NCBI GenBank assembly: GCA_965223125.1
Contig: OZ244984.1
Location: 3,906,001 to 3,970,000 of the forward strand
Origin: Pacificispira sp965223125
GTDB taxonomy: Bacteria; Pseudomonadota; Alphaproteobacteria; UBA8366; Aestuariispiraceae
Reading direction: 5' to 3'
Length of the DNA stretch: 64,000 bases
The translations under genes were made by a program, and so were the position numbers. Below, one piece after another: positions 53,397 through 62,900 of the stretch. The notes beneath the pieces are model-generated. The model did no database searches. It was not told the origin of the DNA and saw nothing but the letters and a program-made list of their open reading frames with translations. Position 1 is the first letter of the stretch; every line of letters starts with the position of its first letter.

Positions 53397-54698
53397 ATGA
53401 CGATTACCCCGAAGAATCCGGAAACCCTGGCCCTTCACGCCGGCTATCGGGCGGACCCGGCCACCAATGCCGTGGCTGTGCCGATCTATCAGACAACCTC
53501 CTATCAGTTCGACAGCGCCGAGCATGCCCAGAAGCTCTTTTCGCTGCAGGAACTGGGGAATATCTACACCCGTATCATGAACCCGACGGTCGATGTGCTG
53601 GAAAAGCGCATTGCCGCTCTGGAAGGCGGCGTGGCCGCTCTGGGCGTTGCCTCGGGTCAGGCTGCCAGCGCCTATGCGGTCCAGAACATCGCCCATGCCG
53701 GGGACAATATCGTAAGCTCGACTGATCTTTACGGCGGTACCTGGAATCTGTTCGCGAACACGCTGAAGGATCAAGGGATCGAGGTCCGCTTTGTCGATCC
53801 ATCCGACCCGGAAAACTTCCGCCGCGCCACAGACGACAAAACCCGTGCCTATTATGCGGAGACGCTGCCGAATCCGAAGCTGGAAGTCTTCCCCATCGGC
53901 GAAGTGGCCACCATCGGTCGCGAACTGGGAATTCCGCTGATTATCGACAATACCGCCGCCCCAGTGCTCTGCCGACCCTTCGACTACGGCGCGGCTGTCA
54001 TCGTCTATTCGACCACCAAATATATCGGCGGACACGGCACCTCCATCGGCGGACTTATTGTCGATGGCGGCAATTTCCCTTGGGAAGAGCACAAGGCGCG
54101 CCAGCCCTATCTGAACCAGCCTGATCCGTCCTATCACGGTGCCGTCTGGACCGAGGCCGTGAAGCCGCTGGGGCCCATCGCCTATATCATCAAGGCACGG
54201 GTAACACTGTTGCGCGATCTAGGCGCGGCGCTGTCGCCCTTCAATGCCTTCCAGATCATTCAGGGGCTTGAAACCTTGCCGCTTCGCATCCGGGAGCATT
54301 CCCGCAATGCCGCCGCTGTCGCGGATTTCCTGACCAGCCATCCACAGGTCGAGGCCGTGATTCATCCGGGACATCAGACTGGCGAACCGCTGCGTCGGGC
54401 ACAGGCCTATCTCAAGGGTGGGGCAAGCGGTCTTGTCGGCTTTCATATCAAGGGTGGCAAGCAGGCCGGTGCCGCCTTCATCGACGCGCTGCAACTCTTC
54501 TACCACGTCGCCAATATCGGCGATGCACGATCACTCGCCATCCATCCGGCGACGACCACCCATTCGCAGTTGAGCGCCGAGGAACAGCGTCAGACCGGGG
54601 TCACCGATTCCTATATCCGCCTGTCCATCGGGATCGAGCATATCGACGATATCCTTGCCGACCTGACCCAGGCGCTCGCCGCCGCTGCCACCGCCTGA
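53397..54698 (+). CDS. metY: O-acetylhomoserine sulfhydrylase (aminocarboxypropyltransferase)
   Basis: A 433-residue PLP enzyme of the Cys/Met metabolism family. Conserved stretches include TLALHAGYRADPATNAVAVP, IYTRIMNPTVDVLEKRIAALEGG, the Asp in LIIDNTAAPVLCRPFDYGA, and the PLP Lys in VYSTTKYIGGHGTSIGG. The long C-terminal part (QPDPSYHG, GLETLPLRI) is typical of OAH sulfhydrylase rather than cystathionine lyases. It makes homocysteine from O-acetylhomoserine and sulfide. GGAGAAAG precedes the ATG. Two upstream SAM-II riboswitches point to repression by SAM. Confidence 0.94.
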   Translation: MTITPKNPETLALHAGYRADPATNAVAVPIYQTTSYQFDSAEHAQKLFSLQELGNIYTRIMNPTVDVLEKRIAALEGGVAALGVASGQAASAYAVQNIAHAGDNIVSSTDLYGGTWNLFANTLKDQGIEVRFVDPSDPENFRRATDDKTRAYYAETLPNPKLEVFPIGEVATIGRELGIPLIIDNTAAPVLCRPFDYGAAVIVYSTTKYIGGHGTSIGGLIVDGGNFPWEEHKARQPYLNQPDPSYHGAVWTEAVKPLGPIAYIIKARVTLLRDLGAALSPFNAFQIIQGLETLPLRIREHSRNAAAVADFLTSHPQVEAVIHPGHQTGEPLRRAQAYLKGGASGLVGFHIKGGKQAGAAFIDALQLFYHVANIGDARSLAIHPATTTHSQLSAEEQRQTGVTDSYIRLSIGIEHIDDILADLTQALAAAATA

Positions 54699-54728
54699 GC
54701 GCGGTCACAACAAGAAGGAAACTGAATC

Positions 54729-55310
54729 ATGACCGCACTCTCCCTGACCGGAAAGCCCCGCTCCACCGGCTTTGGTGCCGTCTTCGACACATTGGCCCGA
54801 ACCATTGCGGCCGATCCGTCAAAGGCCATCGCCCATTTCGATGTGCAATCCCGCCAGATCAACGGATTGCACAGTGAGGTGGAGGCCCGTGATTTCCTGA
54901 TCACCGTCGACGAGCCAAAGGCGCTCGGCGGACAGGATCTGGGGCCGAATCCGATTGAACTGGTTCTAGCTGCCATCGCCTCCTGCCAGGAAATCACCTA
55001 TCGCCTCTATGCCGACAGGCTTGGCATTCCGTTGCGGGGCGTTTCCGTCACGGTTAAAGGGGATATTGACCTGCGCGGCCTCTATGCCCTGGATCCCGGT
55101 GCACGGCCTGGTTTCAGGGGACTCGATATCGCAGTAGAACTGGACAGCGATGCCCCGGCGGAGGAACTGGATCGCCTGAAGCGGACGGTTGATGCCCATT
55201 GTCCGGTGCTCGACATCATCCGCAATGCAACGCCGGTGATCGCCCGAACGGAGCGTCAGTCGGATGGTGAGAATCTGGATACGCCGCTCTTTGCGGGGCT
55301 TGCCGGATAA
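54729..55310 (+). CDS. OsmC family protein
   Basis: A 193-residue OsmC-like protein. The conserved Cys pair is present: one in LVLAAIASCQEITYRL and one in DAHCPVLDIIRNATPV, which serve thiol-dependent peroxide reduction. GLHSEVEARDFLITVDEPKALGG is the usual N-terminal strand region. It starts 30 bp after metY, so it is probably also under SAM control. Such proteins reduce organic hydroperoxides; a link to sulfur metabolism is an inference from position. Confidence 0.88.
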   Translation: MTALSLTGKPRSTGFGAVFDTLARTIAADPSKAIAHFDVQSRQINGLHSEVEARDFLITVDEPKALGGQDLGPNPIELVLAAIASCQEITYRLYADRLGIPLRGVSVTVKGDIDLRGLYALDPGARPGFRGLDIAVELDSDAPAEELDRLKRTVDAHCPVLDIIRNATPVIARTERQSDGENLDTPLFAGLAG

Positions 55311-55413
55311 GGTATTGAGCTGACTGATATAGAGGAATTGCGGCCTGGACATTGCATCGCTAACCTGTCTCTTGATCGACCAATTAACGACAGAATTCGG
55401 GGGAGAGAGTGCG

Positions 55414-56412
55414 ATGGCATTTCCGGGCCGTTTTCCGACCGCACGCCCACGGCGCAACCGGTCCAATGCGAATGTCCGCGCGCTGGTCGCGGAAAATGTC
55501 CTGACACCAGCCGACCTGATCTGGCCGATCTTCGTCAGTGATGGCCAGAACCGGCGTGATCCCGTTCCGTCCATGCCCGGTGTCGACCGACTATCCGTCG
55601 ACCTTGCCGTCGAGGCCGCGAAACAGGCAGAAGATATGGGAATTCCCGCAATCGCCCTGTTCCCCTATACCGATCCGGCGCTGCGCGACGAGGATGGCAG
55701 CCAGGCCTTCAACCCTGACAATCTTGTCTGCCGCGCCGTTCGCGCCGTCCGCGCCGCCTGTCCGGACCTGATGCTGATCTGCGACGTCGCACTGGACCCC
55801 TATACCAGCCATGGGCATGACGGCCTGCTGCGGGACGGACACATCGTCAACGATGAATCCATCGAAGCCCTGGTCCGGCAATCCCTCGTCCAGGCGGAGG
55901 CAGGCTGCGACACACTCGCACCGTCGGATATGATGGATGGCCGGATCGGTGCAATTCGTGCCGCACTCGACAATGCCGGGCGAACCGATGTTCGGATTCT
56001 TTCCTACGCCGCCAAATACGCTTCCTGCTTCTATGGACCCTTTCGGGAGGCTGTCGGTTCCTCCGCCACTCTGGTCGGTGACAAGCGGACCTATCAGATG
56101 AACCCGGCCAATGGCGATGAAGCCCTGCGTGAGGTTGCCCTCGACATCGCCGAGGGGGCCGACATGATCATGGTCAAGCCGGGCATGCCCTATCTCGACA
56201 TTCTTCAGCGGGTTAAGGCCGAGTTCCATCTTCCCACCTTCGCCTATCAGGTTTCCGGTGAATACGCGATGCTGCGCACCGCCTTTGATCTCGGGCGTCT
56301 GGATCGGGATCGGGGGATACTGGAAACCCTGATGTGCTTCAAACGGGCGGGAGCAGACGCCGTTCTGACCTATTTTGCCTTGGAGGTCGCAGATTTGTTA
56401 AATAAAAAATAA
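55414..56412 (+). CDS. hemB: delta-aminolevulinic acid dehydratase, Mg-type
   Basis: A 332-residue porphobilinogen synthase. The two active-site lysines lie in LSYAAKYASCFYGPFREA and MIMVKPGMPYLDIL. The metal-site segment reads DVALDPYTSHGHDG with Asp in place of the cysteines of zinc enzymes, so it is the Mg-dependent, zinc-free type. It condenses two aminolevulinate molecules to porphobilinogen for heme, cobalamin and related cofactors. GGGGGAGAGAG precedes the ATG at 55414. Confidence 0.96.
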   Translation: MAFPGRFPTARPRRNRSNANVRALVAENVLTPADLIWPIFVSDGQNRRDPVPSMPGVDRLSVDLAVEAAKQAEDMGIPAIALFPYTDPALRDEDGSQAFNPDNLVCRAVRAVRAACPDLMLICDVALDPYTSHGHDGLLRDGHIVNDESIEALVRQSLVQAEAGCDTLAPSDMMDGRIGAIRAALDNAGRTDVRILSYAAKYASCFYGPFREAVGSSATLVGDKRTYQMNPANGDEALREVALDIAEGADMIMVKPGMPYLDILQRVKAEFHLPTFAYQVSGEYAMLRTAFDLGRLDRDRGILETLMCFKRAGADAVLTYFALEVADLLNKK

Positions 56413-56988
56413 ATTATAATTTAATTTATTTAAAATTTTATCAAAATATTGTTGATCTTGCAGTCATACAGGGCTACCCATTCTGGAACGCATGGCGACC
56501 AAAGTGTGTGTAGGGTCATACGGTTTATACTTTCAGGGAAAGCAGACGATCCAAAACCCTGACCCGAATTAGAATACAAGATGCGAATAGGCGGTTTTCC
56601 AGAAAGGAACCCTCGCTATGAACACAAATCCGCATCCAATCCTGGCTGCCCAATCCGAGACAAATCCAGGAAAACCTCTGTCATTTTCCAAAAATCTGTA
56701 CTGGGAATCGCGATGCCCATTGCGACTGGGTTGTTTCATCCCCTCTATGCATTTTCAGAACTACCATAGGTGGGATTTCCTTATCCATTTTACAAAGATC
56801 CGAAGTTTTGATCGAAATTTGGGGAAAATCGCAGGATTTATTCAATGAATTCGATAAAAATACATATAAAACTGTGATGAATATCACAGAAACAAGTGAC
56901 CGAACGTGGGACTGTAGGAACACTGGACCTGCTATATGCGGATGGATGCCGAATACACGAATGACCTGAATGGTCGGAAGGGCTTGAA
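56413..56988. other. AT-rich 576-bp regulatory region upstream of the giant adhesin
   Basis: Directly after hemB is an extremely AT-rich stretch (56400-56450) containing AATAAATT/AATTTATT arms. The rest is moderately AT-rich and carries a CRP-type palindrome at 56872-56889. Two short open frames at 56581-56848 have no recognisable protein features and are not called. Confidence 0.6.
56872..56889. promoter_or_regulatory. CRP/FNR-family binding palindrome
   Basis: CTGTGATGAATATCACAG is a perfect palindrome in its arms and an exact fit to the CRP consensus TGTGA-N6-TCACA. It lies 100 bp upstream of the adhesin start codon, next to the -10-like ATATAAAA. Confidence 0.65.
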
Positions 56989-59900
56989 ATGGCTGAAAGC
57001 GATGTCGTTGAAATTCAGGAACTGGCCCTTAATGGCGGCATGAATGCGCCCTTGCCCGAACATCTCATAGAGGCTGGCACTCTCATTGATCTCGCTGAAG
57101 CCGGAATCATCCAGAATGGCGCGATCCAGATCACTTTTGATCCAGAATCCGCTGCATTCGTCGGTGCTTTCAAGAACGACCTCGTCATCATAACTGAAGA
57201 TGATGAAATCATCATAGTTAAAGATTTCATCCCGGCGGTAGCGGACGGCCTGCTCGATCAGGTGTTTCTGCTCGACGGTACCGCAATGGATGCACCGGAT
57301 TTCCTCGAAGAATACGGCATGAGCGCCGATCTGGCGGAATCCCTCGCTGAGATCGAAACCGCCGCTGGAGAAACCGTCAGCCCGAACTCCGTCACGAACC
57401 GCTCGACATCGGAGCGTTTTAACAATGACGATCTTGACGGTGGAGGCGATCGGACGGCATCCGGAGCCCTTGGCCGCGGAGGACGCACCGATGGACGGTC
57501 CGATGAAGATCGGACCGGAGAGGATGGACGCTCTCGGGGACAACCTGACGGCAGGGGCGATACCGGTACCAGTTCAGGCGGAGAGGGCAGAGCCGGGGCT
57601 GAAGACACTGTTCCCGATACAATCGCCTCAACCCCGGAGCTATTAGTAGGAAATTCCACAACGGGATTAGAAGATACCGCCATTCCCCTTACAATCCAGG
57701 CCAACCTGACCGATCTCGATGGATCGGAATCCCTCATGGTCACGATATCCGGTCTGCCGGAAGGGGCTACTCTCAATGCGGGATTCCATGACGGTGTTTC
57801 CAATGCATGGATCTTGTCCGAAGCCGATCTGGCAGACCTCGCCCTGATCCCGGTCGCCAATGCCAGCGGCAGCATTACCCTCACCGTCCGCGCCATTGCC
57901 ATCGAAACCAACGGGGGGGCCCGCAGCATCGTAACGGACACCATCGACGTCGATATCAGCCCCGACGCCGACCTTCCAATCCTTACTCTCTCCGATGCCG
58001 CTGGCCTTGAAGACACGGCCATAGCGCTCGATATTTCTGCTGCGCTGACCGATGACAGCGAGACACTGTCGGTCGAGATCTCCGGTATCCCGGACGGCGC
58101 GGTGCTGATGGCAGGCGGTGAAGCCGTTACCGTCACCGATGGCAGCGCCACCCTGACGCCCGAGCAACTGGCGGAGCTGACCATCACGCCGCCTGCGAAC
58201 AGTTCGGACGACTTCACGCTGACCGTCACCGCGACAACAGCGGATGGCGACAGCACCGCCTCGACCTCGGTTGATCTGCCGGTCTCCGTCACCGGCGTTG
58301 CCGATGAAGCATCGCTCACGACCTCTGCGGCTGCGGGCGACGAGGATACTGCGATTGCGCTGGACATCCAGATTGACGACGTACAGCCCGGCGACACGGC
58401 CTCGATCACCGTGACCGGTCTGCCCGAGGGGGCCACTCTCTCTGCCGGGACGGTGAATGAGGATGGCTCCGTCACACTCACACCAGACCAACTGGCCGGA
58501 TTGACCATCACGCCACCCGCCAACAGTTCGGACGACTTCACGCTCGGCATCGCAGTCACAACAGTGGATGGAGAGAGCGGTGATGCCGCCACTGTCACCG
58601 ATACGCTCGATGTCAGTGTTGCAGGCGTTGCCGATGCGGCCACCCTCACCGCTGAGGCAGCGTCCGGCGATGAAGACACGGCCATTGCACTGGATATCTC
58701 TGCTGCGCTGACCGATGACAGTGAGACGCTGTCAGTTGCGATCTCCGGTATTCCGGAGGGTGCGGTGCTGATGGCGGGCGGAGAGACCATCTCCGTCACC
58801 GATGGCAATGCCACCCTGACGCCCGACCAACTGGCGGAGCTGACCATCACGCCGCCTGCGAACAGTTCGGAGGATTTTACGCTCACCGTCACCGCCACCA
58901 CACTGGATGGCGACAGCACGGCCTCGACCTCGGTCGATCTGCCGGTCAGTGTTGCAGGCGTTGCCGATGCGGCCACCCTGACGGCTGAGGCAGCCTCTGG
59001 CCTGGAAGACAGCGCCATTGCGCTGGACATCCAGATTGACGACGTACAGCCCGGCGACACGGCTTCCATCACCGTGACCGGCCTGCCGGAGGGAGCCACC
59101 CTCTCCGCCGGGACGGTGAATGAGGATGGCTCCGTCACGCTGACACCCGACCAACTGACCGGGCTCACAGTGACACCGGCTGCGAACAACTCCGACAACT
59201 TCACGCTCGGCTTCTCAGTCACCACAACCGATGGCCAGAGCGGCGATACCGCCACTGTCTCCGATACACTGGATGTCAGTGTTGCAGGCGTTGCCGATGC
59301 CGCCACCTTGACGGCTGAAGCAGCCTCCGGTCTCGAGGACAGTGCGATTGCACTCGATATCTCTGCTGCGCTAACCGATGACAGCGAGACGCTGTCGGTT
59401 GCGATCTCCGGTATCCCGGAGGATGCAGTGCTGATGGCAGGCGGAGAGACCATCTCCGTCACCGATGGCAGCGCCACCCTGACACCGGATCAGCTTGCGG
59501 AGCTGACCATCACGCCGCCTGCGAACAGTTCGGACGACTTCACGCTGACCGTCACCGCGACAACAGCGGATGGCGACAGCACGGCTTCGACCTCCGTCGA
59601 TCTGCCGGTCTCCGTCACCGGCGTTGCGGATGGCGCATCGCTCACGACCTCTGCGGCATCCGGTGATGAAGACACGGCGATTGCACTGGACATCCAGATC
59701 GACGATGTGCAGCCTGGCGATACGGCTTCCATCACCGTAACCGGCCTGCCCGAGGGGGCCACTCTCTCTGCCGGGACGGTGAACGAGGATGGCTCCGTCA
59801 CGCTGACACCCGACCAACTGGCCGGATTGACCATCACGCCACCCGCCAACAGTTCGGACGACTTCACGCTCGGTATCGCGGTCACCACGACCGACGGTGA

Positions 59901-62900
59901 GAGCGGTGATACCGCTACTGTCTCCGAGACGCTCGATGTCAATGTCACGGGCGTTGCCGATGAAGCTTCGCTTTCTGTCGAGGCTGCCGCTGGCCTGGAA
60001 GACAGCGCCATTGCACTGGATATCTCTGCTGCGCTGACTGATGACAGCGAGACGCTGTCGGTCGAGATCTCCGGTATCCCGGACGGCGCGGTGCTGATGG
60101 CAGGCGGTGAAGCCATCTCCGTCACCGATGGCAGCGCCACCCTGACGCCAGACCAACTGGCGGACCTGACCATCACGCCGCCTGCAAACAGTTCCGACGA
60201 CTTCACCCTCACGGTTACCGCCATCACCGTGGATGGCGACAGCACGGCCTCGACCTCCGTCGATCTGCAGGTCTCTGTCACCGGCGTTGCCGATGACGCA
60301 TCGCTCACGACCTCTGCGGCATCCGGTGATGAAGACACGGCGATTGCTCTCGACATCCAGATTGACGACGTACAGCCCGGCGACACGGCTTCCATCACCG
60401 TGACCGGTCTGCCGGAGGGAGCCACCCTCTCCGCCGGGACGGTGAACGAGGATGGCTCCGTCACGCTGACACCAGACCAACTGGCCGGGCTGACCATCAC
60501 ACCGCCTGCGAACAGTTCGGACAACTTCACGCTCGGCATCGCAGTCACAACAGTGGATGGAGAGAGCGGTGATGCCGCCACTGTCACCGATACGCTCGAT
60601 GTCAGTGTTGCAGGCGTTGCCGATGCGGCCACCCTCACCGCTGAGGCAGCGTCCGGCGATGAAGACACGGCCATTGCACTGGATATCTCTGCTGCGCTGA
60701 CCGATGACAGTGAGACGCTGTCAGTTGCGATCTCCGGTATTCCGGAGGGCGCGGTGCTGATGGCGGGCGGAGAGACCATCTCCGTCACCGATGGCAGTGC
60801 CACCCTGACGCCCGACCAACTGGCGGAGCTGACCATCACGCCGCCTGCGAACAGCTCCGACGACTTCACGCTGACCGTCACCGCGACAACAGCGGATGGC
60901 GACAGCACCGCCTCGACCTCGGTTGATCTGCCGGTCTCCGTCACCGGCGTTGCCGATGAAGCATCGCTCACGACCTCTGCGGCTGCGGGCGACGAGGATA
61001 CTGCGATTGCGCTGGACATCCAGATTGACGACGTACAGCCCGGCGACACGGCCTCGATCACCGTGACCGGTCTGCCCGAGGGGGCCACTCTCTCTGCCGG
61101 GACGGTGAACGAGGATGGCTCCGTCACACTCACACCAGAGCAACTGGCCGGATTGACCATCACGCCACCCGCCAACAGTTCGGACGACTTCACGCTCGGC
61201 ATCGCAGTCACAACAGTGGATGGAGAGAGCGGTGATGCCGCCACTGTCACCGATACGCTCGATGTCAGTGTTGCAGGCGTTGCCGATGCGGCCACCCTCA
61301 CCGCTGAGGCAGCGTCCGGCGATGAAGACACGGCCATTGCACTGGATATCTCTGCTGCGCTGACCGATGACAGTGAGACGCTGTCAGTTGCGATCTCCGG
61401 TATTCCGGAGGGTGCGGTGCTGATGGCGGGCGGAGAGACCATCTCCGTCACCGATGGCAGTGCCACCCTGACGCCCGACCAACTGGCGGAGCTGACCATC
61501 ACGCCGCCTGCGAACAGCTCCGACGACTTCACGCTGACCGTCACCGCGACAACAGCGGATGGCGACAGCACCGCCTCGACCTCGGTTGATCTGCCGGTCT
61601 CCGTCACCGGCGTTGCCGATGAAGCATCGCTCACGACCTCTGCGGCTGCGGGCGACGAGGATACTGCGATTGCGCTGGACATCCAGATTGACGACGTACA
61701 GCCCGGCGACACGGCCTCGATCACCGTGACCGGTCTGCCCGAGGGGGCCACTCTCTCTGCCGGGACGGTGAACGAGGATGGCTCCGTCACACTCACACCA
61801 GAGCAACTGGCCGGATTGACCATCACGCCACCCGCCAACAGTTCGGACGACTTCACGCTCGGCATCGCAGTCACAACAGTGGATGGAGAGAGCGGTGATG
61901 CCGCCACTGTCACCGAGACGCTCGATGTCAGTGTCGCAGGCGTTGCAGATGAAGCGACCCTCACGACCTCTGCGGCATCCGGTGATGAAGACACGGCGAT
62001 TGCTCTCGACATCCAGATTGACGACGTGCAGCCAGGCGATACGGCTTCCATCACCGTAACCGGCCTGCCCGAGGGGGCCACCCTCTCCGCCGGGACGGTG
62101 AACGAGGATGGCTCCGTCACGCTGACACCAGAGCAGCTGGCCGGGCTCACCGTGACACCGGCAGCCAACAGCTCCGACGACTTCACGCTCGGCATCGCGG
62201 TCACCACGACCGACGGTGAGAGCGGTGATACCGCCACTGTCACCGAGACGCTCGATGTCAGTGTCTCCGGCGTTGCCGATGAAGCTTCGCTTTCTGTCGA
62301 GGCTGCCGCTGGCCTGGAAGACAGCGCCATTGCACTGGATATCTCTGCTGCGCTGACTGATGACAGCGAAACGCTGTCGGTTGCGATTTCCGGCATTCCG
62401 GAAGGTGCAGTGCTGATGGCAGACGGTGAGACCATCACCCTCACCGATGGCAGTGCCACCCTGACGCCGGGCCAGCTTGCGGACCTGACCATTACGCCGC
62501 CTGCGAACAGCTCCGACGACTTCACGCTGACTGTCACTGCCACCACAGTGGATGGCGACAGCACGGCCTCGACCTCGGTTGATCTGCCGGTCTCTGTCAC
62601 GGGCGTTGCCGATGCGGCCACCCTGACAACTGATGCTGCCTCCGGCCTGGAAGACAGTGCCATTGCACTGGACATCCAGATCGACGACGTGCAGCCGGGC
62701 GACACGGCTTTCATCACCGTGACCGGTCTGCCCGAGGGGGCCACCCTCTCCGCCGGGACGGTGAACGAGGATGGCTCCGTCACGCTGACGCCAGAGCAAC
62801 TGGCCGGGCTCACGGTGACACCGGCTGCGAACAGCTCCGACGACTTCACGCTCGGCATTGCGGTCACCACGACCGACGGTGAGAGCGGTGATACCGCCAC

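Noticed and set aside
56581..56848. Two short open frames in the AT-rich region before the adhesin
   Set aside because: No domain, no convincing ribosome-binding site, and codon use unlike the neighbouring genes; better read as regulatory DNA.
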